In this document: positions 41,061 to 50,089 of the stretch, piece by piece | Layout: every line of letters begins with the position of its first letter | Position numbering within the stretch: the stretch's first letter is position 1 | Origin: Roseomonas sp. E05 | GTDB lineage: Bacteria > Pseudomonadota > Alphaproteobacteria > Acetobacterales > Acetobacteraceae | Direction: 5' to 3' | DNA length: 55,890 bases | NCBI RefSeq assembly: GCF_030063475.1 | Contig: NZ_JASIRT010000031.1 | Coordinates: forward strand, 1-55,890 | Notes under the pieces: model-generated | Database searches by the model: none | What the model was told of the DNA's origin: nothing | What the model saw: only the letters and a program-made list of their open reading frames with translations | Position numbers and translations under genes: made by a program

Positions 41061-42350
41061 TCAGCGCAGGTCCGAATGCGCGGTCTCGCGCAGCCGGAGG
41101 ATGACCAGGGTGGAGAGGATCGCCGCGCCGATCAGGTAGTAGGTCGGCGAGAGCGGCGAGCCGGTGGTGGCGATCAGCCAGGTGGCGATGTAGGGCGCGA
41201 AGCCGCCGAAGACGGCCACCGCCAGGCTGTAGCCGGTGGACATGTAGGTGGAGCGCGACGCCGTCGGGAAGATCTCCGAGATGGCCGCCGGGCCGGGGCC
41301 GGAGAAGGCCGCGATCATCACCGCGAAGATGATCTGCACCAGGATGACGGTGCCGAGCCCGCCGCCCGAGAGCAGCAGCATGAACAGCGGGTAGGTCAGC
41401 AGGATGAAGGCGATGCAGCAGCCCAGCAGCAGCGGCTTGCGCCCGATGCGGTCGGAGAGCAGGCCCATCAGCGGCACGGCGACGACCAGCACCACCAGGC
41501 CGAGGGTGTTCGACCACAGCGCCGCCGTCCGGCTCAGCCCCGCGTGCTGCTGGGTGAAGGTCGGCATGTAGTTGAGCATGACGTAGTAGGAGACGGTCCA
41601 GAGGATGGTGAAGCCGAAGGCGCGGCCGGCCAGGGTCCAGTTGCCCTCCTGCTGCGCGGCGGGCGCCGTCTCGGCCTGGGCCTCGCGATAGGCCGGCGTC
41701 TCGTCGATGTTGCGGCGCATGTAGATGCCGAGCGGGATCAGCAGGCCGCCCAGCAGGAAGGGGATGCGCCAGCCCCAGGCCTCCATGGTCTCGGCGGAGA
41801 AGAGGGTGCTGCAGAGCGCGGCGATGGCGGAGCCGAGCAGCAGCCCGCCGGCGACGCTCGCCTGCTGGAAACTGCCGAAGAAGCCGCGCCGGTTCTTCGG
41901 CGCCCACTCGACGATGAAGGCGGTGGAGCCCCCCCACTCGCCGCCGGCGGCGAAGCCCTGCGCCAGCCGGCAGGCCACCAGCAGGATGGGGGAGAGGATG
42001 CCGATGGTCTCGTAGGTCGGCAGCAGGCCGATCGCGACGGTGCCGAAGGCCATCATGAAGATGGTCAGCAGCAGCGCGGCCTTGCGTCCATGCGTGTCGC
42101 CCATCCGGCCGATCACGATGCCACCCAGCGGCCGCACCACGAAGCCGATGCCGAAGGCGGCGAAGGTGGCGAGCAGCGCGGAGGTCGGGTTCTCGCTGTG
42201 GAAGAACTGCTGCGAGAGGATGGTCGCCAGATAGGCGTAGACCGAGAAGTCGTACCATTCCAGCACGTTGCCGACCACGGCGGCGCCGACGGCCTTGCCG
42301 GCAGTCAGGTTGTCGGCTGCCCCTGCGGCTGTGTTGCTGCGTCCTGACAT
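41061..42350 (-). CDS. MFS transporter, metabolite:H+ symporter (MHS) type
   Basis: A 429-residue membrane protein with about 12 hydrophobic segments. The MHS hallmarks are NVLEWYDFSVYAYLA near residue 28, GGIVIGRMGDTHGRKAALLLT in the first cytoplasmic loop, QGFAAGGEWGGSTAFIVEWAPKNRRGFFGS, and SDRIGRKPLLL in the second half. Relatives import organic acids, betaines or shikimate with protons. It is divergent from the IclR gene across two palindromes. Confidence 0.93.
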   Translation of the reverse strand: MSGRSNTAAGAADNLTAGKAVGAAVVGNVLEWYDFSVYAYLATILSQQFFHSENPTSALLATFAAFGIGFVVRPLGGIVIGRMGDTHGRKAALLLTIFMMAFGTVAIGLLPTYETIGILSPILLVACRLAQGFAAGGEWGGSTAFIVEWAPKNRRGFFGSFQQASVAGGLLLGSAIAALCSTLFSAETMEAWGWRIPFLLGGLLIPLGIYMRRNIDETPAYREAQAETAPAAQQEGNWTLAGRAFGFTILWTVSYYVMLNYMPTFTQQHAGLSRTAALWSNTLGLVVLVVAVPLMGLLSDRIGRKPLLLGCCIAFILLTYPLFMLLLSGGGLGTVILVQIIFAVMIAAFSGPGPAAISEIFPTASRSTYMSTGYSLAVAVFGGFAPYIATWLIATTGSPLSPTYYLIGAAILSTLVILRLRETAHSDLR

Positions 42351-42400
42351 GCGCAATCCCTGTCTGAGGGCGGAGAGGCCGTCCGGGCCCGGAGCCGCCG

Positions 42401-42415
42401 TATTACATTGTAATA
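42401..42415. promoter_or_regulatory. Inverted repeat, putative IclR operator A
   Basis: TATTAC and GTAATA flank ATT, a perfect dyad in the only A+T-rich segment of the MHS transporter/IclR divergent region, 50 nt before the transporter start. Confidence 0.6.
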
Positions 42416-42427
42416 TCAAAAATTATA

Positions 42428-42440
42428 CGGCAATATGCCG
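42428..42440. promoter_or_regulatory. Inverted repeat, putative IclR operator B
   Basis: CGGCA and TGCCG flank ATA (13 bp), 40 nt before the IclR start. Sequence differs from the neighbouring dyad, so they may serve different proteins. Confidence 0.5.
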
Positions 42441-42479
42441 GAAATCTGTCAAGCGCCCGCCGGGAGAGAATGGAACCGC

Positions 42480-43265
42480 ATGCGAGAGGATGCCCTGCTG
42501 GTCGGCTCGGTGGAGAAGGCGTTCCGCGTGCTGCATGCGGTGCGGGAGGGGCCGGGGGCGATGAGCCTCAGCGAGATCGCCGCCGCCTCCGGCCTCGACA
42601 AGAGCGCCGCGCAGCGCTTCAGCCACACCCTCTGGCGTCTCGGCTACCTGGAGAAGGATGAGCGCACCCGCCGCTTCAGCCTCGGCCGCCAGGCGCTGGA
42701 GACCGCCTTCCACTATCTTCGCACCACGCCGCTGGTGGAGGTGGCGATGCCCGTGGTGGCGGAGTTGCGGCGCTCCTGCGGCGAGCGGGTCAGCATGAGC
42801 CTCTGGGAGGACACCTCGCTGATCTACGTGATCCGGCAGCAGAGCAGGCGCGAGTACTTCTGGTCCTCGCTGGTCGGCCGACGCGTGCCGCTGGTCAGCA
42901 CCGCCGGCGGTCGCGCCATCCTGGCATCGCTGGCAGCCGAGGAGGCCGAGGCGCTGGTCCGCCGCGCCACCCCCGCCGCGCTGACCCCCCGCACCCTGAC
43001 CGACCCGGCGGCCATCCTGGAGCAGGTGCGGCAGGCGCGCGCGCAGGGCTATGCCATGGCAACCGAGGAGGTCTCGGCGGGCGAGGTGACGCTGGGCGCC
43101 GCCATCACCCGCGCCGATGGCCGGCCGGTGGCCGCCTTGCACATCGCCGGCTCGCTCAGCGAGTGGAAGCCGGAGGCCTTCGCGGCCAGCTTCGCGCCGC
43201 TGCTGCTGGAGGCGGCGCAGGGGCTCAGCCGTGCGGGAGGCTCCGCCGCGCGTGCCGGAAGGTGA
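42480..43265 (+). CDS. IclR-family transcriptional regulator
   Basis: A 261-residue regulator: winged helix SVEKAFRVLHAVREGPGAMSLSEIAAASGLDKSAAQRFSHTL near residues 9-51 and the effector domain (RVSMSLWEDTSLIYVIRQQS, VPLVSTAGGRAILASL, GYAMATEEVSAGEVTLGAAI). ATG at 42480 starts cleanly ahead of the helix-turn-helix; an earlier ATG at 42435 would overlap palindrome B. Ends at a strong terminator. Likely controls the divergent transporter-deacetylase-SDR unit. Confidence 0.92.
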   Translation: MREDALLVGSVEKAFRVLHAVREGPGAMSLSEIAAASGLDKSAAQRFSHTLWRLGYLEKDERTRRFSLGRQALETAFHYLRTTPLVEVAMPVVAELRRSCGERVSMSLWEDTSLIYVIRQQSRREYFWSSLVGRRVPLVSTAGGRAILASLAAEEAEALVRRATPAALTPRTLTDPAAILEQVRQARAQGYAMATEEVSAGEVTLGAAITRADGRPVAALHIAGSLSEWKPEAFAASFAPLLLEAAQGLSRAGGSAARAGR

Positions 43266-43293
43266 AGCCCGGATCGCGAGGCGAAGAAAAGCT

Positions 43294-43326
43294 CGGGGGG
43301 TCCGAGGCAGTGCCTCGGACCCCCCG
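43294..43326 (+). terminator. Strong rho-independent terminator after IclR
   Basis: A perfect stem, CGGGGGGTCCGAGGCA against its complement, with a 1-3 nt loop, followed by a pyrimidine/T-rich run (CTCCTTTTTCTTTC). The most obvious intrinsic terminator in the window. Confidence 0.88.
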
Positions 43327-43453
43327 AACCCCCTCCTTTTTCTTTCGGTTCTTCGGACCCGCCTGTGGCGAGGGTATCCCTGACAGGCCCCACCCCGGCG
43401 CGAGCGCCTGCACCGGGCGCGGCCAAACTGATAGAAAAAAGAAGAGGGGGCCT

Positions 43454-43475
43454 GGGGGAGAATTCATTCTCCCCC
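43454..43475. terminator. Hairpin upstream of the thioesterase gene
   Basis: GGGGGAGAAT and ATTCTCCCCC pair around TC. On the minus strand it is followed by a T-rich run (CTTCTTTTTTC), so it reads best as a terminator for leftward transcription crossing the thioesterase gene; it may also shape the 5' leader of that gene, 31 nt before the start. Confidence 0.6.
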
Positions 43476-43506
43476 GGCTCGCCCGGCCAGCGTAGAGGAC
43501 AGGCGC

Positions 43507-43953
43507 ATGTTCAGCTCAGCCGAAATCGGCCGCGTGAAGCCCGAATGGGTCGATCACTACGGCCATATGAACCTGGCCTACTATGTGGTGGCCTTCGACC
43601 TGCTCACCGACGCCGTCTGGCCGCAACTCCATCTCGGCCCCGCCTTCCGGGCGCGCGGCCTCGGCACCTTCGCGGCCGAGAACTGGGTGGCCTACAGGCG
43701 GGAGATGACCGAAGGCATGGCCTTCGGCGGCACCAGCGAGATCCTGGACTTCGACGCCAAGCGGCTGCTGCTGCGCCATCGCCTGCTGCATGCCGGGGAG
43801 GGATGGGAGAGCGCGGAGTGCGAGCTGCTCTTCCTCTGCGTGGATCTGGAGCGCCGCAAGGTCGGCGCCTGGCCGGAGGACGTGCTGGCGGCCTTCGCCG
43901 CCGCACCCCGGGGCGCCGCGCCGCGGCGCCTCCGGCTGAAGCGCGGCGGCTGA
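43507..43953 (+). CDS. Hot-dog acyl-CoA thioesterase (betainyl-CoA thioesterase-like)
   Basis: A 148-residue 4HBT-type hot-dog protein with VKPEWVDHYGHMNLAYYVVAFD, where Asp16 is the expected catalytic residue. This opening resembles thioesterases from carnitine/betaine pathways, but the characteristic carnitine dehydrogenase and cleavage enzyme are absent here. Single gene after a terminator, convergent with the DapA-family gene at a 4-nt gap. Confidence 0.82.
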   Translation: MFSSAEIGRVKPEWVDHYGHMNLAYYVVAFDLLTDAVWPQLHLGPAFRARGLGTFAAENWVAYRREMTEGMAFGGTSEILDFDAKRLLLRHRLLHAGEGWESAECELLFLCVDLERRKVGAWPEDVLAAFAAAPRGAAPRRLRLKRGG

Positions 43954-43957
43954 GCCG

Positions 43958-44881
43958 CTACTTCGCGGGCGCCGGCGCCTTCAGCAGCCCGACCTCCGCC
44001 AGGAAGCCGCGCAGCATCTCGGACTGCGCCGGGGTGAGCGGCCAGGCCGAGGGCGGGCGCGTCGCGCCGCAATCCTGCCCCATCATCGCCAGCGCCGCCT
44101 TCACGCCGGTGACGTTGGTGCCGTTCATCTCCTGCGCGCGCACCGTCTCGAACACCGCCATGCCGGCGATCAGGCGGCGTGCCTCGGCATAGTCGCCCGC
44201 CTCCAGCGCCGTGTGGATGGCCACCGAGCGCTCCGGCCAGACATTGATCAGCCCCGAGGTGAAGCCGCGCGCGCCCACCGCGTAGAAGGCCGGCGCCCAG
44301 ACCTCGGCCAGCCCGCCGACCCAGATGACATGCTCCGGGCTCGCCGCCATCGCCTCGGCCAGCTTCAGTGGATTGGGCGTCGCCCACTTCACGCCGACCA
44401 CGCCCTCCAGCGCGCAGATCGCGGCGATATTGGCGGTGCCGATGGCGTCGTTGCGGAGATAGAGCACGATCGGCAGCCCGCCGCCCGCGTCCTGCACCCG
44501 CTTCACATACTCGATGATGCCGCGCGGCGAGACGAAGGGGTCCGGCGGCTGGTGGATCATCAGCCCCGCCGCGCCCGCCTTGGCCGAGGCGCGCGCCAGC
44601 GCGCAGGCGTCGTGCACCGACTTGCCGATGCCCGCCAGCAGCGGCGCCCGCCCGGCGATGACCTGCGCGCAGTCGGCGACGAAGGCTTCGGCCTCGGCGG
44701 TGGTGAGCCCGTAGAACTCGCCCGTGTTGCCGTTCGCCACCAGGATATGCACGCCGGCATCCACGGCGCGGGTGACGATCGGGCCCAGGCGCCGCGTGTC
44801 GAGGCTGTCCTCGGCATCGAAGGGCGCCACCAGAATCCCGGAGATGCCGGTCAGGGACTGCGTCAGCCTGCTACTCGCCAT
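43958..44881 (-). CDS. Dihydrodipicolinate synthase/N-acetylneuraminate lyase-family aldolase
   Basis: A 307-residue class I aldolase barrel: NGNTGEFYGLTTAEAEAF near 50-67, catalytic Tyr141 in IVLYLRNDA and Schiff-base Lys165 in VVGVKWATPN. The pyruvate-carboxylate loop reads NGNTGE rather than the GTTGE of true DapA, so it is more likely a catabolic keto-acid or sugar-acid aldolase/dehydratase. ATG at 44881 follows AAGGAGAG. Divergent from the lipoprotein gene. Confidence 0.9.
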   Translation of the reverse strand: MASSRLTQSLTGISGILVAPFDAEDSLDTRRLGPIVTRAVDAGVHILVANGNTGEFYGLTTAEAEAFVADCAQVIAGRAPLLAGIGKSVHDACALARASAKAGAAGLMIHQPPDPFVSPRGIIEYVKRVQDAGGGLPIVLYLRNDAIGTANIAAICALEGVVGVKWATPNPLKLAEAMAASPEHVIWVGGLAEVWAPAFYAVGARGFTSGLINVWPERSVAIHTALEAGDYAEARRLIAGMAVFETVRAQEMNGTNVTGVKAALAMMGQDCGATRPPSAWPLTPAQSEMLRGFLAEVGLLKAPAPAK

Positions 44882-45104
44882 TGGTCTCTCCTTGTCGTGC
44901 CGTACCACCGCCAGGGGAGCGCCGCCCCATTCCTGGCAGGTGATCACGTCGTCAGACAACCCGGTCATACCGCCAAACCGGCGGTCCGCGAAGGGGAGGC
45001 CCGATTTGGGGCCGGGCAATCCCCGTCGGCCGCTTTCCGCGCGACCCGGCCGCTGCCGCGTGGCAGGATGCCTCCCCGTCGCTCCGAGTCCCCGTGAGGC
45101 GCCG

Positions 45105-45737
45105 ATGACACCGGCAACGGTTCCGCATCCCGACAGGCGAATGGCACGCGGCAAGGGCCGCCTCCCCTGGCTGCTGCTGGGCACGCTGCTCATGCTCGGC
45201 GGCTGCGCGGGCGGCTTGCCGCCGCCGCCCGCGGTCCGCCTGCCGCCGGATGCCGTCGAGGGCGCCGGCGACCCGACGCGCGGGGCCATCCTCAGCACCG
45301 CCTACGCCTTCGGAACGCCCTCGAGCCTGGCCGGGCGCCCGGCCGAGGCGGCGCGGGCCGTCGCCAACTACGAATATCTCACGGTCGAGATCCCCACCGG
45401 CCCGCGCTGGGTGGGCTTCTCGCCTCTGGTCGGGGTGGAGCTGCGCCGTGGCCTCGCGGAGATCCGGAACGTGGTCGGGATCGCGCCCGGGGCGCCGCCC
45501 CAGGCGGTGGTCGATGCGCTCTACGCCGCCGCCCGCGCCCTGCGCGCCGGCGATGCCGCGGCGGCGCGGCAGATCCTCGCGCCGCCCCTGTTTCCCGCCG
45601 GCGGCGAGGCGATGCTGGCGCGGCTGGCGAACCTGCCGCGGCTGCCGCAGGCCAGCTTCGCCGCCTCCCTTGCCGCCAACGAGCTGAACCGGCAGGACCA
45701 GCAGGGCGGACGCTCGGGCATCTGGCCGGGGTTCTGA
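45105..45737 (+). CDS. Small lipoprotein of unknown function
   Basis: A 210-residue protein with a lipoprotein signal: basic n-region, WLLLGTLLMLGGC with the lipidated Cys at residue 34, then a Pro-rich spacer GGLPPPPAVRLPPD. The mature domain has no recognised motif. ATG at 45105 is preceded by GAGG; a second ATG at 45141 would give a more compact signal with Cys at position 22. Attached to the inner or outer membrane facing the periplasm. Confidence 0.75.
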   Translation: MTPATVPHPDRRMARGKGRLPWLLLGTLLMLGGCAGGLPPPPAVRLPPDAVEGAGDPTRGAILSTAYAFGTPSSLAGRPAEAARAVANYEYLTVEIPTGPRWVGFSPLVGVELRRGLAEIRNVVGIAPGAPPQAVVDALYAAARALRAGDAAAARQILAPPLFPAGGEAMLARLANLPRLPQASFAASLAANELNRQDQQGGRSGIWPGF

Positions 45738-45768
45738 GGCCCGGCCGACGCCGCGAGGCGGGCAGCCC

Positions 45769-47364
45769 TCAGGCCGCCCGCCGCAGATTCCAGAAGATGG
45801 GAAAACCGGTGACGCGGCCCTGCAGGGTCTTTTTCAGCGCGGTCATCCGGTAGAGCGACCCCAGCGGGATGCAGGGCAGCTCGTCCATGCCGACAACCTG
45901 CATCTCGCGCGCGATGCGCTGCTGCGCGGCGAGGTCCGGCGCGTCCAGCCAGGCGTTGCGCAATGCCTCCAGCCTCGGCACGTCGGGCCAGCCGAACCAG
46001 GCGTCCCTGCCGTTGCCGCGCAGCAGGCTGTGGGTGCCTGGATTCTCGAACCAGAGCCCCGGGAAGGCCCAGCAGGTGACGGACCAGCCGCCGCGCTCCA
46101 CCGGCTCCATCGAGCGGCGGCGCTGCGTGACGGTGGCGGAATCCACCAGCGTCGCCTCGAAGTCGAAGCCGAGCCGGGGAAAGAGGTCGACCGTCACCTG
46201 GGCCATGGCGGCGGTCACGGTGCCCTCGGCCGGGCCGAGCAGGCGTACCTTCTCGCCGGCGTAACCGGCTTCCTTGATCAGCCGCCGCGCGAGGTCGGGG
46301 TCGCGCGGGCCGAGCAGGGGGGCGAGGCCGGCATCGCTCGCCATCGGCGAGCCGGGCGGGAAGAAGCCGGTGCCGATCGCGTATTGTGTCGGGTCGGTGC
46401 CGACGGCGGCCATGGCGAAGTCCGCCTGGTTCAGCGCCGGCAGCAGCGCCTGCCGCAGCTTCTTGTTGTCGAAAGGCGGTTGCAGGTGGTTGGGCCGCAT
46501 CACCATCACCGCGGGCAGCAGCTCCATCCGCCCGACCTCGACGTCGCGGAAGCTGCGCAGCAGGTCGATCAGCTCGGCCGGCGGGGCGGCGTACCAGTCC
46601 ACCTCGCCGGTCTGCAGCGCCGCGCCGGCGGTGGAGGCGTCCGGGATGTGGTGCCACTCCACGCGATCGAAATGGACCTGCTTCGGCCCGGCCGTCAGAC
46701 CGCTGCCGCCATCGGGGGTGGGCACATAGCCGCCGAAGCGCTCATAGACCGTCTGCACGCCGAGCTGGTACTCGTCACGCTTGAAGACGAAGGGGCCGGA
46801 GCCGACGGTCTCGGTGATCGGCTTGCTGCGGTCGGTGCGGGCCACGCGCTCGGGCATGATGAAGGGCACCGGCGCCGTCGCCTGCGCCAGCACCGCCGCC
46901 AGCAGCGGGAAGGGACGCTTCAGCCGGAACTGGATGCGCCGGTCGTCCACCGCGCGCAGCTCGTCGAGGCTCGCCAGCAGCGTCTGCCCCATCGGCGCTG
47001 CCGGCATCCAGCGCTCAAGGCTGGCGACGCAGTCCTGCGCGCGCACCGGCTCGCCATCGTGGAAGCGCGGGCCGCTGCGCAGCGTGATCGTCCAGAGCCG
47101 GCCGTCCTGCTCGACCCGGTGGCCCTCGGCGAGCTGCGGGCGGGGCTGAAAGTTGCCGTCCAGCCCGTAGAGCGTGTCATAGACCATGTAGCCATGGTCG
47201 CGGGTGATATCGACCGTGGTCCAGATCGGGTCCAGGATCGCCAGGTTGGTGTAGGGCACGAAGCGCAGCACGCGCTGCCGCGCAGGCTGGGCGAGGGCAG
47301 GGTGCCCCAGGCTGGCGAAACCGGCGGCACCGAGGCCGCCGGCGAGGAATGCGCGTCGTTGCAT
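45769..47364 (-). CDS. Peptide-type ABC transporter substrate-binding protein (SBP family 5)
   Basis: A 531-residue periplasmic receptor with a twin-arginine-like signal (MQRRAFLAGGLGAAGFASLG, cleavage near ALAQ). Family blocks: LAILDPIWTTVDITRDHGYMVYDTLYGLDGN, WTITLRSGPRFHDGEPVRAQDCVASLERWM, VGSGPFVFKRDEY. No permease or ATPase gene accompanies it. It follows the M28 peptidase gene by 63 nt and shares its GntR-controlled promoter region, suggesting that peptidase and receptor handle the same peptide-like compounds. Confidence 0.93.
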   Translation of the reverse strand: MQRRAFLAGGLGAAGFASLGHPALAQPARQRVLRFVPYTNLAILDPIWTTVDITRDHGYMVYDTLYGLDGNFQPRPQLAEGHRVEQDGRLWTITLRSGPRFHDGEPVRAQDCVASLERWMPAAPMGQTLLASLDELRAVDDRRIQFRLKRPFPLLAAVLAQATAPVPFIMPERVARTDRSKPITETVGSGPFVFKRDEYQLGVQTVYERFGGYVPTPDGGSGLTAGPKQVHFDRVEWHHIPDASTAGAALQTGEVDWYAAPPAELIDLLRSFRDVEVGRMELLPAVMVMRPNHLQPPFDNKKLRQALLPALNQADFAMAAVGTDPTQYAIGTGFFPPGSPMASDAGLAPLLGPRDPDLARRLIKEAGYAGEKVRLLGPAEGTVTAAMAQVTVDLFPRLGFDFEATLVDSATVTQRRRSMEPVERGGWSVTCWAFPGLWFENPGTHSLLRGNGRDAWFGWPDVPRLEALRNAWLDAPDLAAQQRIAREMQVVGMDELPCIPLGSLYRMTALKKTLQGRVTGFPIFWNLRRAA

Positions 47365-47427
47365 CGTCAGATTCCCTTGTTGGCCACGGCGAAGGGCGCC
47401 GCCTTCCCCGCGGCACCGTGTTCGTCG

Positions 47428-49161
47428 TCAGGCCAGGGCGGTGCCGATCGCCTCCTCGGCGCGCAGCAGCCCATGCGCGATGCGGTTGGCGCGGCGGCGC
47501 AGCAGCGTGCGCGCCATGCGCGCGGCATCGGGCGCCAGGTCCTTCAGCGTCAGCGCCGGCGCCAGCCCCGGCAGCAGCCGGCTGGCGCGCCCGAGGTCGA
47601 AGTCGAAGTCGCTGCGGGCGTGGTGCATCATCGGGTTGAGGTGCCGGCCGAGGCGCAGCAGCAGCGCGTTTTGCCGGGCCGTGTCCACCGCCGGGCTGGC
47701 CGCCAGTTGCGCGGCGGCTTCGCGGAAGCGCGTCGCCAGCTCCGCCAGCCAGCCGATCTCCGGCAGGTCGGGCGCGGCTTCGGCATATTCGCGCAGCGCG
47801 GCGAGGATGTCCTCCGCCGCGCCGGCATAGTCGAGTGGAAGCCGCTCCGGGTTCACCAGCCCCTCGACCAGGTTGCGGTAGATCAGCGTGTCCGCGGCCA
47901 GGATCGCCGGGTCGCAGCGGTCGGCGGTGTCCTGCTCGGTCTGCCACCACCAGGCGAGCCCGCTGCCCGGCATGTGCTCCGGGCTGGCCGCGGGCAGGAA
48001 GGCGCTGACCTGCGCGGTGGCGAGGCCGATGCCGGAGAAGCTCTGGTCCGAGTTGCGGGCGGAGCGGCGAGGATCGACATACTTGTCCTGCCGCTTCAGC
48101 GCGCGGCGGACGAAGGCCTCCTCCGCCTCGGGCAGCGGCCCGGCGGTGGCCTCCAGCACGGCGGCGGCATAGGCCGCCAGCTCGCCCGTGGTGTTGCGCA
48201 GCGCCTTGGTGGTGGCACCCTTCACGCCGACGATATCGACGTTCAGATAGGCGATGGCGTTGTCATGAAGTTCCGTGCGGAACTGGTCGGCATACCAGGA
48301 GGAGCCGGCATAGCCACCCTGTTCATGCCCGGTCCACCAGCCGAAGCGCAGGCCGTAGCGCGGCGTTTCGCCGGCGGCGTAGAGCCGCGCCAGCTCCAGC
48401 AGCAGCGCCACGCCGGCGAGGTTGTCGGTCGCGCCATCGGCCCAGGTGCAGTAATGCGCGCCGAGCAGCACGAAATGCGGCTCACGCCCCGGGATCTCGG
48501 CGCAGGGCATGCGCACGCGGCGCCATTCGCGGCGGGATTCCGCGAGCAGCCGCACCTCGGCGCCCGCGCCGGCCGCGCGCAGCGCCGCCCCGTCCTCGCG
48601 CGAGACCTGCACCACCGGGATGCGCGGCAGCAGGTCCACCTCGTCCTGCCCGGTGGGGGCGCCCCAGATCGGCGAGGTCTGCACGTAATGCCGCTCCGGC
48701 CCGTGCGAGACGGCGATGACGCCCACGGCCCCGCCGCGCTGCGCCGCCATCACCGCGTCATAGCGCGGCAGGCCGTCGACCAGGGCGATGCGCCCGGCGA
48801 GGTCCTGGCCCTCACCAAGGGGCGCGCGCAGGCCCTCTTCCGGGCTGGGCGCGGCGAAGCCGACGCCGCTGGCGGCGAAGTCACGCGGCGTCTCCCCGAG
48901 CAGCGTCACCGCGCTGCGCTCCGGCCAGGAGATGAAGGCGTCAAATTCATGCACGGCGTGGCGGATGCCGGCACGGGCCAGCAGGCCGGTGATGTAGTCG
49001 CAGGCCCGCGCCTCGGCCGGCGAGCCCGGCAGCTTGCGCCCCATGGCGGCGAGGTCGGCGACGATGCGGTGCATCGCCGCGCCGTCGATGCCGGCCGCTT
49101 CCGGCCTCGTGGGGAGCGCGTCGCCGCGCCGCGGCGTTCCGCCGGTCTCGCTCTGGGTCAT
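47428..49161 (-). CDS. M28-family metallopeptidase (aminopeptidase-like)
   Basis: A 577-residue zinc peptidase with a PA-like insertion (LAGRIALVDGLPRYDAVMAAQRGGAVGVIAV, 121-151). Metal and catalytic residues of M28 are recognisable: His236 in GAHYCTW, Asp246 in DGATDN, Glu280 in GHEQGG and Asp309 in LNVDIVG. The usual GAHYD reads GAHYC. No signal peptide is evident, so cytoplasmic trimming of imported peptides is likely. Divergent from gntR across a palindromic operator. Confidence 0.9.
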   Translation of the reverse strand: MTQSETGGTPRRGDALPTRPEAAGIDGAAMHRIVADLAAMGRKLPGSPAEARACDYITGLLARAGIRHAVHEFDAFISWPERSAVTLLGETPRDFAASGVGFAAPSPEEGLRAPLGEGQDLAGRIALVDGLPRYDAVMAAQRGGAVGVIAVSHGPERHYVQTSPIWGAPTGQDEVDLLPRIPVVQVSREDGAALRAAGAGAEVRLLAESRREWRRVRMPCAEIPGREPHFVLLGAHYCTWADGATDNLAGVALLLELARLYAAGETPRYGLRFGWWTGHEQGGYAGSSWYADQFRTELHDNAIAYLNVDIVGVKGATTKALRNTTGELAAYAAAVLEATAGPLPEAEEAFVRRALKRQDKYVDPRRSARNSDQSFSGIGLATAQVSAFLPAASPEHMPGSGLAWWWQTEQDTADRCDPAILAADTLIYRNLVEGLVNPERLPLDYAGAAEDILAALREYAEAAPDLPEIGWLAELATRFREAAAQLAASPAVDTARQNALLLRLGRHLNPMMHHARSDFDFDLGRASRLLPGLAPALTLKDLAPDAARMARTLLRRRANRIAHGLLRAEEAIGTALA

Positions 49162-49282
49162 GGCCTGGGTCCGGTCCTCGTCTCTGCGGGGCGCCGCCGC
49201 CGCGCCCGGCTGGAAGGTGGCGCCATCCGGCCGGCTGGAGAGGCGACGGAGAGGGCAGGCGGCTCGCGCATTCGTGGAGCCT

Positions 49283-49298
49283 AAATTGGTACCAATTT
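49283..49298. promoter_or_regulatory. GntR/FCD operator, copy 1
   Basis: AAATTGGTACCAATTT is a perfect 16-bp palindrome containing the TGGTACCA core typical of FadR/FCD-type regulators. It lies between the divergent M28 peptidase and GntR genes. Confidence 0.85.
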
Positions 49299-49397
49299 TG
49301 GAGTCAATACGACCTCTGCCCTGACGAAGTCATGGCGACCGCCCCGGCGCTCGCCCTATATCCCCGCCGACCAAACCGGAAAGGAGACCGCTCCCGC

Positions 49398-50084
49398 ATG
49401 GCCAAGAGCCCCATGGCCGACGCCGCGACGGAGAATGCCCTGCGTGCGCTGGAAACCGCCATCGCGCACGATATCCATGCCGGCCTGCTGCTCCCCGGCA
49501 CCTGGCTGAAGCAGATCGACCTGCAGGAGCGCTACGGCCGCAGCCGGGGCGACGTGCGTCGCGCGCTGGACAAGCTCGTGGCGCAGCGGCTGGTCCAGCA
49601 GGTCCACAATTCCGGCTACCGGGTGCGCCCGCTCGACCCGAAGCAACTGGATGAGCTGCGGCAGGTGCGCCTGATCCTGGAGGGCGCGGCGGCCGAGACC
49701 ATGCTGGGCCGCGCCGATGCCGCCACGCTCGCCCGGTTGCGGAACCTCGCCGAGGGCTTCAGCCTGGCGGTGGAGCACCGCTCCATCCTGGATCAGCACG
49801 AGGCCAACCAGGCCTTCCACGCCGCCCTGCTGGAGCTTTGCCCGAATGCCGAGCTGGTGCGGCTGGTCCGTGAGACGCGGCTGCGCCTGCCTTCCGCCCT
49901 GCTGACGCAGTGGCACGAGCGCGGCTGGGTGGAGGAATCCGCCCGCCACCACCACGCCATGGTGGATGCGCTGGAGGCGAATGACCGCGAGGCCTTCTGC
50001 GCCGTGGTGCGGGCGCATATCCGTCCCTCCTCGCGCGAGCTGGCCTTCAAGCTGAGCCGCGCCTGGGCGCCGATCGTCGATTGA
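49398..50084 (+). CDS. GntR-family regulator, FadR/FCD subfamily
   Basis: A 228-residue regulator: winged helix (LLPGTWLKQIDLQERYGRSRGDVRRALDKLVAQRLVQQV, residues about 33-71) and FCD sensor domain with candidate metal ligands in EANQAFHAALLELCPN and RHHHAMVDALEANDREAF. ATG at 49398 is 11 nt after AAGGAG. Copies of the same palindrome stand on each side of the gene, consistent with control of its own expression and of both flanking units, with a carboxylate or peptide-derived effector. Confidence 0.92.
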   Translation: MAKSPMADAATENALRALETAIAHDIHAGLLLPGTWLKQIDLQERYGRSRGDVRRALDKLVAQRLVQQVHNSGYRVRPLDPKQLDELRQVRLILEGAAAETMLGRADAATLARLRNLAEGFSLAVEHRSILDQHEANQAFHAALLELCPNAELVRLVRETRLRLPSALLTQWHERGWVEESARHHHAMVDALEANDREAFCAVVRAHIRPSSRELAFKLSRAWAPIVD

Positions 50085-50089
50085 CACCA

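Noticed and set aside
43266-43506. Small protein or RNA gene between IclR and the thioesterase
   Set aside because: The interval is explained by two terminator hairpins and their T-rich flanks; no reading frame with a ribosome site was seen.
46030-49284. A reading frame of more than 1000 codons opposite the M28 peptidase and binding-protein genes
   Set aside because: It is rich in Arg, His, Gln and Ala with no recognisable motif, the typical shadow of GC-rich coding DNA on the other strand, whose products are clear family members.
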